Assembly (NCBI RefSeq): GCF_021608225.1
Contig: NZ_JAKIJS010000001.1
Span: 1,426,001-1,490,000, forward strand
Direction of reading: 5' to 3'
Length of the DNA stretch: 64,000 nt
Source of the DNA: Pseudalkalibacillus berkeleyi
GTDB lineage: Bacteria > Bacillota > Bacilli > Bacillales > Fictibacillaceae
Part shown: positions 18,003 to 25,779 of the stretch, piece after piece
Position numbering within the stretch: the first letter of the stretch is position 1
Layout of the letters: each line of letters opens with the position of its first letter
The notes under the pieces: model-generated
What the model was told of the DNA's origin: nothing
Database searches by the model: none
The model's input: only the letters and a program-made list of their open reading frames with translations
Position numbers and translations under genes: made by a program

Positions 18003-19268
18003 TTAAATCCACCCTCTGAAACGAGAAGCTTCTGCCATTTTACGTACGCCGACCATATAAGCCGCAAGTCTCATGTTTACTTTTCGGTTTGTAGCCGTCG
18101 TTAATATGTTATTAAACGCTTTAACCATAACGTGCTCCAATTTTGTCTCAACTTCTTCTTCCGTCCAATAATACCCTTGATTGTTTTGAACCCACTCGAA
18201 GTAAGAAACAGTAACGCCGCCAGCACTTGCAAGAACATCAGGAACTAGGAGAATATCTCTTTCAGTAAGGATGTTCGTCGCTTCAATAGTCGTCGGACCA
18301 TTTGCTGCTTCAACTACTATGGAAGCTTTAATATCATGTGCATTATGCTTGGTAATTTGATTTTCAATCGCTGCCGGAACAAGAATGTCACAATCCAATT
18401 CCAGTAGATCTTGATTCGTAATGGTATCTTTGAACAATTTCGTTACAGTACCAAAACTATCGCGGCGATCCAATAAATAGTCAATGTCTAAACCATCGGG
18501 ATCATGTAATCCACCGTAAGCATCGGAAATTCCAATTACTTTCGCACCAGCATCGTACATGAATTTCGCTAAGAAGCTACCTGCATTTCCAAATCCTTGA
18601 ATGACTACACGAGCTCCTTCAATATTAATCCCTTTTTTCTTAGCAGCCTCACGAATACAGATCGTAACCCCTTTTGCAGTCGCCGATTCACGACCATGCG
18701 AACCGCCTAGTACTAGTGGTTTACCTGTAATAAATCCTGGTGAATCAAATTCGCGAATACGGCTGTATTCATCCATCATCCAAGCCATAATTTGAGAATT
18801 TGTAAATACATCAGGAGCTGGAATATCTTTAGTTGGTCCTACAATTTGACTAATTGCGCGTACATATCCTCTGCTCAATCTTTCTAGCTCCCGGAAACTC
18901 ATATCACGTGGGTCACAAATGATACCGCCTTTTCCTCCACCGTATGGTAGATCAACAATTCCCGCTTTCAAACTCATCCAAATTGAGAGTGCCTTCACTT
19001 CTGTTTCTGTTACATTCGGGTGAAACCTTACGCCACCTTTTGTTGGTCCTACTGCATCATTATGTTGTGCTCTATAACCAGTAAAGATTTTAATTGCACC
19101 ATCATCCATCCTTACCGGAATTCGAACAGTCATCAATCTAACAGGTTCTTTCAATAACTCGAATACCTCTTCTGGATATCCCAGCTTATCTAAAGCATCA
19201 TTAATTACTGTTTGTGTTGAAAATAATACGTTGTCTTGTCCATTGTTTTCTTGTTCATTGGCAGACAT
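18003..19268 (-). CDS. gudB: NAD-specific glutamate dehydrogenase
   Basis: The enzyme oxidatively deaminates glutamate to 2-oxoglutarate. The 421 residues have the catalytic-lysine motif LPYGGGKGG (Lys113), [20 protein letters not shown], and the Rossmann motif [10 protein letters not shown]. The VKA segment at residues 91-93 occurs once; the cryptic gudB allele of laboratory B. subtilis has it duplicated, so this copy should be active. Position beside ypdA favours gudB over rocG. Start ATG 19268 follows GGGAGGT. Confidence 0.95.
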   Translation of the reverse strand: MSANEQENNGQDNVLFSTQTVINDALDKLGYPEEVFELLKEPVRLMTVRIPVRMDDGAIKIFTGYRAQHNDAVGPTKGGVRFHPNVTETEVKALSIWMSLKAGIVDLPYGGGKGGIICDPRDMSFRELERLSRGYVRAISQIVGPTKDIPAPDVFTNSQIMAWMMDEYSRIREFDSPGFITGKPLVLGGSHGRESATAKGVTICIREAAKKKGINIEGARVVIQGFGNAGSFLAKFMYDAGAKVIGISDAYGGLHDPDGLDIDYLLDRRDSFGTVTKLFKDTITNQDLLELDCDILVPAAIENQITKHNAHDIKASIVVEAANGPTTIEATNILTERDILLVPDVLASAGGVTVSYFEWVQNNQGYYWTEEEVETKLEHVMVKAFNNILTTATNRKVNMRLAAYMVGVRKMAEASRFRGWI

Positions 19269-19541
19269 GGTTTACCTCCCGTGAAAATCCATAAATATAA
19301 GTATAATTTCAATTTCTCAATGCATAGTATACACCCTAGCAGCCATTATGAGAAGTAATATAGATAAGTTTTCAAGATTAATCTGGAAACGCTTTCTTAG
19401 GGTGTTATTATCCGACTTTTTCTATACTAAAATGCAAGGTTGTTTGTAAAATATGTTCAATTCAATCCATTTGTTCAACAAACAATTATGAAGTGTAACA
19501 TAATTTAAAAAAAGCGCAAGACCCAAAAGAAAAGCGGACTT

Positions 19542-19757
19542 GCACAGGACGTGCTGACTTCGACGTTCACCACAGGACGTGGTGGCTATTAGTCGAAGGT
19601 CCTTGAATGAGACGCGATGGTCACTGGAAATCCACTGAGGAGGCTGTTGCCGCCACATGGGGATTGAAGTGATCCAAGAAGCTGTGCGATGTAGCTAGAC
19701 ATCGAGAAAGCTGCACCTCGAATTTTTAGATTGAGATCTAACAATCGGGGTGCAGCT
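19542..19757. other. Structured intergenic element, possible ncRNA or repeat
   Basis: This lies in the 550-base gap between gudB and ypbH and is clearly structured. In order on the plus strand: GCAC-AGGAC-GTGC (19542-19554); an outer stem CTTCGAC/GTCGAAG (19558-19564 with 19592-19598) enclosing CACCAC-AGGAC-GTGGTG (19568-19584); a CGATGT/ACATCG hairpin (19687-19704); and a 13-bp stem AGCTGCACCTCGA/TCGGGGTGCAGCT (19709-19721 with 19745-19757) with an inner TTAGAT/ATCTAA stem. No T run follows the last stem on either strand, so it is not a simple terminator. Strand and function are unknown. Confidence 0.55.
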
Positions 19758-19817
19758 CGCAACTAAGTCTTGTTTTATTTTGGGACTGTTCAAGAATCCT
19801 TTTCCTTTTATAATTTA

Positions 19818-20417
19818 TTACTTTTCTTTATTTAAGAAAAAGTGATTGATTCGGTCAATTGATGCTTCATCGAAGATGGTCTTACCATATTCTCTAACTC
19901 GCCACTTCGTAATCGTAGACGGATTCCCAAACTCTGAAAGTAAGGCCACAAACATATCAACGTCAATCTGTTCATAATCCTCTTCTTCAAATGAAGCATA
20001 ATAGTGTCCATTGTAGAAGTATACTTCTCCACCCGTAACGCCTAAAGGAAATATTCTTGAAGTTAAAGAGATTATGTCATCAAAAAGTTGAAATTCATAA
20101 AAGACATCATCACTTATATCCATCGTCACTTGTAACTCCAGAAACTCATCATCATACTCATCATCTTCATTCGTAGATTGACCTTTCGTAACGATTACAA
20201 CCATACCTTGTGCGGGTAGTGAAAAGACCTCAACAGCTATCGGACCATCCGCTTTGAAGCCAAGCTCATCATCTGCCTCTAGCATCATATCTCTGAACAA
20301 TTCGTGCACTTTCGGTAGATCTTGCCACATCTCTTCTTTAGAAATACCGCGTTCGTCAAGGTCATCCAACGTTAAGAACACTTTTATTTTATTATATGTT
20401 AAACGCTCCAGTCGCAT
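19818..20417 (-). CDS. ypbH: MecA-family ClpC adaptor (YpbH)
   Basis: MecA-type adaptors deliver substrates to the ClpCP protease; YpbH is the second paralog in Bacillus. The 199 residues start MRLERLTYNKIKVFLT and contain the family segments ELFRDMMLEADDELGF and PIAVEVFSL, an acidic linker (about 82-92) and a C-terminal ClpC-binding domain. Start ATG 20417 has AAGGAGG upstream. Neighbour ypbG follows, as in B. subtilis, which points to YpbH rather than MecA itself. Confidence 0.9.
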   Translation of the reverse strand: MRLERLTYNKIKVFLTLDDLDERGISKEEMWQDLPKVHELFRDMMLEADDELGFKADGPIAVEVFSLPAQGMVVIVTKGQSTNEDDEYDDEFLELQVTMDISDDVFYEFQLFDDIISLTSRIFPLGVTGGEVYFYNGHYYASFEEEDYEQIDVDMFVALLSEFGNPSTITKWRVREYGKTIFDEASIDRINHFFLNKEK

Positions 20418-20538
20418 AAATGGTCCTCCTTAACAGCAATACTTCACCCTTTCTACACTATATGATGATGAAAGAATAAGGTTCATAAAGGTCATGTTGT
20501 TCTTATCAGTATTTCCAAAATAATGTTTGTTTCTTTAT

Positions 20539-21303
20539 TTATGAATTATAAATCGTTAAAATATGTGTTTGAGCGGGTGCACAAAGTCGAAGTGGAAGTT
20601 GAGTATATCCATACCCATTACTAATGAAAAGCTTTGTATAATCACAACTTTTCAAACCACCTTGTTCTGCAATGCCCCATTTAAAAAATCTAATTTGTCC
20701 CCCGTGGGTATGGCCCGCTAACACCAATCCAATATCATGATTTTCTTCTATCTGATTCGTTATAATTGGATTATGACTAATAAGAATCCTAAATCCCGTT
20801 TGATTTGCATCTTGTAATGTAAGTGGTAATGAATCCCTGTCCAATGTAGCGTCATCAACACCTAGAAGTAGAAGGCTTTCGCCATCCTTCTCAAGTTGAG
20901 CGCATGTATTGTCAAGAACCGTCACACCTTTATCACGTAAGAGAACATCTAATTTGCGATAATCAACTTCATAATCATTGTTACCCCATACAAAGTAAAT
21001 GGGTGCGAGCTTGTTCAGCACATCAATATTTTTTGAAACTCTGTCAAAAAGTACTTTTCTCTCAACTAAATCTCCACCAATAATAACGAGATCAATATGT
21101 TCATCAATTTTATCAATTAATTGTTCATCTAACGTTCTCGTATGAATATCGGAAATAAAAAAAACCTTTAAGCCATTGAAGCTTTCAGGAAAATGTTCGA
21201 GATGAATGTCCTTTTTCTCTACAGAAATCCTATGTGCCTCTAACCACATATGTAAGACGAGTAGAAATCCGCAACTGAGTATAAACACGAATAAATAAAT
21301 CAT
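20539..21303 (-). CDS. ypbG: Membrane-anchored metallophosphoesterase (YpbG type)
   Basis: A 254-residue calcineurin-like phosphoesterase. The metal-binding series is complete: FFISDIHT (about 49-56), GGDL (about 75-78), WGNNDYE (about 105-111), SHNP and GHTHGG (about 196-201). An N-terminal transmembrane segment (1-18) anchors it. The substrate is unknown. Its start overlaps the stop of the preceding 131-residue gene by 4 bases, so the two are translationally coupled. Confidence 0.85.
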   Translation of the reverse strand: MIYLFVFILSCGFLLVLHMWLEAHRISVEKKDIHLEHFPESFNGLKVFFISDIHTRTLDEQLIDKIDEHIDLVIIGGDLVERKVLFDRVSKNIDVLNKLAPIYFVWGNNDYEVDYRKLDVLLRDKGVTVLDNTCAQLEKDGESLLLLGVDDATLDRDSLPLTLQDANQTGFRILISHNPIITNQIEENHDIGLVLAGHTHGGQIRFFKWGIAEQGGLKSCDYTKLFISNGYGYTQLPLRLCAPAQTHILTIYNS

Positions 21304-21695
21304 TCAACACCATCCTGTCTTCTTGCGAAATTCCTTTGTTGAGATATCGAAATAATACCATAAAAGACAGCACATAGTAAGGCTGACGCCATGACAATTA
21401 TATTCATTAAAAAAAGGAAGTATAAACTAACCAGACATAAAATTAACACTGACATGTTTTCGATCCACTTTCTCTTCCCTCTTCCCTTTATATCATTATA
21501 CAGCCACTTAATCAGTAAACCGTAAGCAACGATTCCAGTCATGCCTAAAATGGATACAGATACGAACACAAAAGGTTCAAATATTAATGAAATCACCCAT
21601 CTGCGAAACTCTGGAAATGAACTTGAAGGAATTTCATTTGCCACTACATAAATTGAAAAATAACCAATCATTAATGTCATTAAGCGTGTATACAA
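21300..21695 (-). CDS. Small membrane protein of unknown function with TTG start
   Basis: 131 residues with about four predicted transmembrane segments (about 5-20, 34-64, 82-98, 99-117) and a basic C-terminus. I do not recognise the family. The best start is TTG 21695: GGGAGGGA lies 7-8 bases upstream, whereas the first ATG (21680) has no ribosome site. That Shine-Dalgarno is part of the stem of the terminator of the upstream CBS gene. The stop overlaps ypbG, suggesting a joint membrane function, but this is inference. Confidence 0.65.
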   Translation of the reverse strand: MYTRLMTLMIGYFSIYVVANEIPSSSFPEFRRWVISLIFEPFVFVSVSILGMTGIVAYGLLIKWLYNDIKGRGKRKWIENMSVLILCLVSLYFLFLMNIIVMASALLCAVFYGIISISQQRNFARRQDGVE

Positions 21696-21738
21696 AAAAA
21701 TCCCTCCCCCAATACACCGTATGATGAGGGGGAGGGAT
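21694..21738 (-). terminator. Terminator of the CBS-ACT gene carrying the next gene's Shine-Dalgarno
   Basis: ATCCCTCCCCC (21700-21710) pairs with GGGGGAGGGAT (21728-21738), an 11-bp perfect stem, and is followed on the minus strand by seven T. On the RNA the 5' arm carries GGGGGAGGGA and the 3' arm ends right before the TTG of the next gene, so readthrough and ribosome binding compete with hairpin formation. Confidence 0.85.
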
Positions 21739-21744
21739 TCATGT

Positions 21745-22377
21745 TTAGTCTTCTTTAATGTCTAGGACACGAAAACCAGAAGCTTCTAGCTTTTGAACAA
21801 ATTTATCAATGTTCTGTTGCTTTTCAACCTTCATCACAATTCTCCGAATAAACTTATCTGTCTCATCAAAGGTTGTGAGAGAAATAATGTTTTCATGGAA
21901 TTGTTTTGAGATTTCTGCAAGCCTTGCTATTCTACCTTCCGCTTCAGAAGATGAAAATGAAATACGGACCCCTTTTCGTTTCATTCCAAATGCACTTTGG
22001 AATTGCTCCAAAACATCGTATCTTGTAACGACACCCTTTAACTCACCAGTTTGATTCACAACAGCTACAATTGGACGATCTTTAACAGTAAGCAAAGTGT
22101 TTTCAAAGATCTCTTCTTCATCGATATAGTCGTCTCGGTATGCTGCAAGGTCACCTGCAACGGTTGTAGACAAATAATCATCACGTAATAAACTGGATTC
22201 AAAGAAACCTTTATAAATATTATTTAACAGTATTAAACCTACGTATTGGTTGCCTTTAACGACTGGCACACCATCCACTTTGTACTTCTCTAACTTATGT
22301 AGGACATCTTTTAAACTTTCTGAAGACTCGACTACATACGCTTTCTCTCTTGGTATCATGACACTTTTGACAAACAT
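21745..22377 (-). CDS. CBS-pair plus ACT-like domain protein
   Basis: A 210-residue cytoplasmic protein with two CBS domains (about 1-60 and 75-135; DGVPVVKGNQYVGLI and RPIVAVVNQTGELKGVVTR) and a C-terminal ACT-like domain (about 138-208). This architecture resembles AcuB-type proteins and usually senses adenine nucleotides. No enzyme domain is attached, so it probably regulates a partner. Start ATG 22377 has AGGAGGG upstream. It is followed by a strong terminator. Confidence 0.8.
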   Translation of the reverse strand: MFVKSVMIPREKAYVVESSESLKDVLHKLEKYKVDGVPVVKGNQYVGLILLNNIYKGFFESSLLRDDYLSTTVAGDLAAYRDDYIDEEEIFENTLLTVKDRPIVAVVNQTGELKGVVTRYDVLEQFQSAFGMKRKGVRISFSSSEAEGRIARLAEISKQFHENIISLTTFDETDKFIRRIVMKVEKQQNIDKFVQKLEASGFRVLDIKED

Positions 22378-22488
22378 AGAATCCCTCCTGATAAATTCGT
22401 ACTAAATACATTTCGTCATCTTTATAGATATTTCCTACCACAAACTCCAACATATTTTTATTTTATCAGAATATTTGAACAATAACGG

Positions 22489-22517
22489 TTGAAAATTATG
22501 TAAATTTACATTAATAT
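22489..22517 (+). promoter_or_regulatory. Sigma-A type promoter with palindromic operator candidate
   Basis: TTGAAA (22489-22494) and TAATAT (22512-22517) are 17 bases apart. The spacer contains ATGTAAATTTACAT (22498-22511), a perfect 14-bp palindrome ending exactly at the -10, a classic repressor position. It drives the 72-residue gene at 22595. Confidence 0.55.
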
Positions 22518-22594
22518 ATGAATAAGTCATAACGAATTTGAATGTTATTAAAAGGCTCAGCCTATAAAAATTAAAGGTTAGGAGAGGACACACC

Positions 22595-22813
22595 ATGACC
22601 ATATCCAAGTTTACGAATAAGTCACTCGTTCTCGATCAGGATTTGGAATACAGCCAGAAAATAGGACTCCCAGTTGAGGTTTATTGTATGAAGCAATATG
22701 AAACCGTTGCATTTGGTCAAATTCAGCTTTTTACACATCAATACGTACAGATTAACGATCGTCTTTTTTGCAGAGATGGAAACGCTTTCTTCGGATGTCC
22801 TTGTCCGATGTAG
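22595..22813 (+). CDS. Uncharacterised 72-residue protein
   Basis: No family recognised. ATG 22595 has AGGAGAGG upstream and a good promoter 70 bases further, so the gene is likely real. The protein has no membrane segment. The second half (VAFGQIQLFTHQYVQINDRL) looks like a small beta fold, and the end is Cys-rich (CRDGNAFFGCPCPM). It converges on ypbF with 8 bases between the stops and no terminator visible. Divergent from the CBS gene. Confidence 0.6.
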   Translation: MTISKFTNKSLVLDQDLEYSQKIGLPVEVYCMKQYETVAFGQIQLFTHQYVQINDRLFCRDGNAFFGCPCPM

Positions 22814-22821
22814 AAAAAGGG

Positions 22822-23289
22822 TTATTTATGATATAAATTTACGTCATATTCCACTTTTAGCCACTCAAATACTTCATGTCGATGTTGCCATGGTAAAGGT
22901 TTTTCCCATAGCTCTTCCCCTCGTTCGATGGTTGCAATTCTTAATTCTTCATATTCAGATTCTGATTTTGTATGTTTCTTTTTATAAAGAATCATTTGTA
23001 CAAAACTAAGAATACCCACAATAAGTAGAACAGCTAAGATTCTATCCTGTAATAAATACGCGCTGAATGATTGAGTACTCACATATAAATTTTCAACCGC
23101 TGGTAATTTGTAGAAATATATATATAATAATGCAAAGAACAAAATAACAAATAACGTCAAAGCCCACTTTAAGACTAATTGTTCAAAACGTTGTTCCTTT
23201 TGCCTTTTTTCTACCAGACTTTTGATTACCTCAATCGTTACTTCTGAAACTTGCAATTGCTTGAATTTCCATATCTTCATACCGTCCAT
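22822..23289 (-). CDS. ypbF: YpbF-like membrane protein (DUF2663 type)
   Basis: 155 residues with two transmembrane helices (about 45-65 and 82-100) and a C-terminal cytoplasmic tail containing ERGEELWEKPLPWQHRHEVF and ending VNLYHK, the signature I associate with YpbF. Start ATG 23289 follows AGGAGGGG by 7 bases. It is the first ypb gene after the ypbE-like gene and keeps the B. subtilis order. Function unknown. Confidence 0.75.
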   Translation of the reverse strand: MDGMKIWKFKQLQVSEVTIEVIKSLVEKRQKEQRFEQLVLKWALTLFVILFFALLYIYFYKLPAVENLYVSTQSFSAYLLQDRILAVLLIVGILSFVQMILYKKKHTKSESEYEELRIATIERGEELWEKPLPWQHRHEVFEWLKVEYDVNLYHK

Positions 23290-23337
23290 AAACTCCCCTC
23301 CTAATTCAACCTATGCTAGGAGGGAAAAAGGTATACG

Positions 23338-23356
23338 TGCTAGGTACGGCCTAGCA
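23338..23356 (-). other. Hairpin between the ypbE-like gene and ypbF
   Basis: TGCTAGG-TACGG-CCTAGCA is a perfect 7-bp stem abutting the stop at 23357. T residues come only about 10 bases later, so it may be a weak terminator or RNA-stability stem. Confidence 0.4.
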
Positions 23357-23644
23357 TCACCTGTCAATATCGATTAATTGATCGGTCTCTTTCGGCATGT
23401 TCACATTAATACTTATTACATTTGTAAAGTAAAGAATCGTAAAGACAAGTAAACCGAGAAAAGCAAGGACGATACTTCGGGTAATCCATATGTGGAGCTT
23501 ACTGGATTGAATCGTCTCTTTTTGGTTTGATTTGTTTTTCACACCATGCTTCTCACTTCGAGGTGGTAACTCCATGACATCTGGTCCATAACTAGTACTC
23601 TTCACCTTTTCCCGCAATCTTGTCGCTTGATCTTGCTGGGTCAT
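23357..23644 (-). CDS. Short YpbE-position protein, single transmembrane segment, no LysM
   Basis: 95 residues: a charged N-terminal region (1-50), one transmembrane helix (about 53-74, TRSIVLAFLGLLVFTILYF) and a 20-residue tail. It occupies the ypbE slot between ypbF and ypbD. B. subtilis YpbE has a similar N-terminus and membrane segment but continues to about 240 residues with a C-terminal LysM domain. That domain is missing, and the next 30 bases contain only a hairpin, so it is either a short ortholog or an unrelated replacement. Confidence 0.6.
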   Translation of the reverse strand: MTQQDQATRLREKVKSTSYGPDVMELPPRSEKHGVKNKSNQKETIQSSKLHIWITRSIVLAFLGLLVFTILYFTNVISINVNMPKETDQLIDIDR

Positions 23645-23674
23645 TATTATTTACCCCCTTCTGTCCGCAGTCAA

Positions 23675-24283
23675 TCAAGAATGTTCTTGAGAAGACCGAA
23701 TTGAAAAGAAATCAAACCGTATGATGAGTCCTAATACGAAATCAATCAATATATGGATAACGATAGGTATTAATAAAGTTTCGGTCAGAATAAACACCCA
23801 ACCTAGTAGAAAACTTAAAGCAGTCACAAATATAAAAAGGACCGGTTTTGAAAGATACCTTACATGCATAAAAGCAAACAAAAGACTAGATGCAACGTAC
23901 CCAATATTTTCTTGCAGTAGGCCCCTAAATAATAATTCTTCTGAAAGACCGATGACAATTGAAACAATGAGAAGATGAGGAACTGATATCCTCGCAAAAA
24001 TCCGGTTGTTGATTCCTCCATCATCTATCCACTTTTTTGGAACTTTAAGCCAAAGCCACACATCAATAAAGACTACAAATAACGCTACTGGAACACTCCA
24101 AAATAAAAGGGTAATCCAATCCAACTGAAACAAATCTCTCCACTCAGCAAAAGTTTGTCCGAACAAAATAGAAAGGATGACCGTTAATATCAGAAAGATA
24201 CCTTGTGTTAAATACAAATTTAAATATAATTCTCTTTGAGAGAGTGATTGAATAAGTTCTTGTTGTTTCATTTGGTTAAACAT
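23675..24283 (-). CDS. ypbD: CPBP (Abi/CAAX) family intramembrane metalloprotease
   Basis: 202 residues with about six transmembrane helices. The CPBP motifs are present: EELLFRGLLQ (about 113-122), FAFMHVRY (about 137-144) and HILIDFV (about 179-185), giving the glutamates and histidines expected to bind zinc. Substrate unknown; relatives process prenylated or small membrane peptides. Its ATG shares one base with the recS stop (TAATG) and TTTAGGAG lies within recS, so the two are coupled. Confidence 0.85.
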   Translation of the reverse strand: MFNQMKQQELIQSLSQRELYLNLYLTQGIFLILTVILSILFGQTFAEWRDLFQLDWITLLFWSVPVALFVVFIDVWLWLKVPKKWIDDGGINNRIFARISVPHLLIVSIVIGLSEELLFRGLLQENIGYVASSLLFAFMHVRYLSKPVLFIFVTALSFLLGWVFILTETLLIPIVIHILIDFVLGLIIRFDFFSIRSSQEHS

Positions 24284-25779
24284 TAATGATCTCCTAAAGG
24301 AAAGAATAACTTTAATTCTTCTTCCCAGTTAAATTCATGTATTCCTGACGGTGACGGGATGTTTGAAGGAATGACATAGTCCTTGTACTCAATACCACAA
24401 AATGTGCAGCAATTTTCTGGTTTTTCTTGAAGGTCTTCTCCGAATTCTTTCAACATCAACGCTCTTTTACATTGATTTGATTCTATCCATCGTTTCATAT
24501 ATTCAATACGTTGCATTTTTTCTTGAATCCTTTGTTCACATATCCTTAAGAGACAAGTTTCCCAATCTTGGATTTGCAATTTAGAGTCGTCTAGAAACCT
24601 TTCAAAATGGTAACGCATGAATCTTTCTCCGGTTTCCGATAGATCTAAATGTTTGAACACATCTGTCAACCGACTTTTGTCATTTAAATTACCTTTCATC
24701 AAACTTATGAAAAGCTTTACTTGGTGCTCACTTGGAAGCTCTGACATGATTAATCGTTCAGGTATATAATCATCGCCCTCTTGATAAAGTAAAAGAGCAA
24801 TACTGGGTTTCCCATCCCGACCAGCCCGTCCGATTTCTTGTAAATAGGCTTCCATGTTGCTAGGAAAATGATAATGCATGACAAAGCGAATATTGGCTTT
24901 ATTGATGCCCATTCCAAACGCATTCGTACAACAAATGACATCTAATTCGTCGTATATGAACTGTTTCTGAATCAGTAACCGATCATCATTATCCATTCCA
25001 CCATGGTAAAAAGCCACTTTACTTATACCGTTTTTCTTTAGTGTTTCACTTAACATTTCAGCGATCATTCGGCTCGATGTATAGATAATGCCAGGTCCAG
25101 ACAACTCTTTGACATATTTGATCAACCTTTCTAACTTTTCATGTTGATCCTCTACTTCCTCTACTTGCAGTGCGATATTAGGACGATCAATCGAGTAAAT
25201 ATGCTCAATCGGGTTCTTGAGTTTTAACTGATGAATTACATCTAGTCTCACCTTGTATGTTGCCGTAGCTGTCAAGGCTAGTATAGGTGGTCTTCCGAAT
25301 TGTTCACAAACCTCACCTAATTTTAAATAGTCCGTCCTGAACTCATGACCCCATTGAGAAATACAGTGTGCCTCATCTACAACAAAGAGTGAAATTTTAC
25401 ACTTTTTCAAAGCGACTATTAACAGATCACTTTGCAAGGTCTCAGGTGATAAATAGATGAATTTATACTGATGGAAGTTTCGGAGAATACTCTTCCTTTC
25501 CTCAAACGAAAGTCCACTATGGAACGTACATACCCTACGCTCACCATTTCTCCTTAATTGTTCTACTTGATCCTCCATTAATGAAATGAGAGGTGAAACT
25601 ACAATTATGCAACCTTCCAACAAATAAGCAGGTAATTGATAACAAATCGACTTACCCGTTCCAGTAGGAAGCATCGCAAACACGTCTCTTCCTTGCAATA
25701 CATCTTCTATGATTTCTTTTTGGCCTATTCGAAATTTGGAGTGACCGAATCTTTGGGATAATATTTGTTCAATCGACAA
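24283..25779 (-). CDS. recS: RecQ-family DNA helicase RecS
   Basis: A 3'-5' DNA helicase of the short RecQ type. The 498 residues have Walker A TGTGKSICYQLPA (about 39-51), DEAHCISQWGHEFRTDY (about 135-151), motif VI QEIGRAGRDGKPS, and a C-terminal zinc cluster with CKRALMLKEFGE...CCTFCG. The HRDC domain of full RecQ is absent, as in B. subtilis RecS. It starts at TTG 25779, overlapping the end of ypbB by 11 bases; the TTG aligns with the known N-terminus of the family. Confidence 0.92.
   Translation of the reverse strand: MSIEQILSQRFGHSKFRIGQKEIIEDVLQGRDVFAMLPTGTGKSICYQLPAYLLEGCIIVVSPLISLMEDQVEQLRRNGERRVCTFHSGLSFEERKSILRNFHQYKFIYLSPETLQSDLLIVALKKCKISLFVVDEAHCISQWGHEFRTDYLKLGEVCEQFGRPPILALTATATYKVRLDVIHQLKLKNPIEHIYSIDRPNIALQVEEVEDQHEKLERLIKYVKELSGPGIIYTSSRMIAEMLSETLKKNGISKVAFYHGGMDNDDRLLIQKQFIYDELDVICCTNAFGMGINKANIRFVMHYHFPSNMEAYLQEIGRAGRDGKPSIALLLYQEGDDYIPERLIMSELPSEHQVKLFISLMKGNLNDKSRLTDVFKHLDLSETGERFMRYHFERFLDDSKLQIQDWETCLLRICEQRIQEKMQRIEYMKRWIESNQCKRALMLKEFGEDLQEKPENCCTFCGIEYKDYVIPSNIPSPSGIHEFNWEEELKLFFPLGDH

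Noticed and set aside
19542-19598. Firm call of a CsrA-sponge RNA
   Set aside because: Only two ACAGGA loops; no csrA context, transcript or covariation evidence. Kept as a hypothesis only.
19422-19658. 78-residue open frame on minus
   Set aside because: Lies over the structured element; no ribosome site and composition unlike coding sequence.
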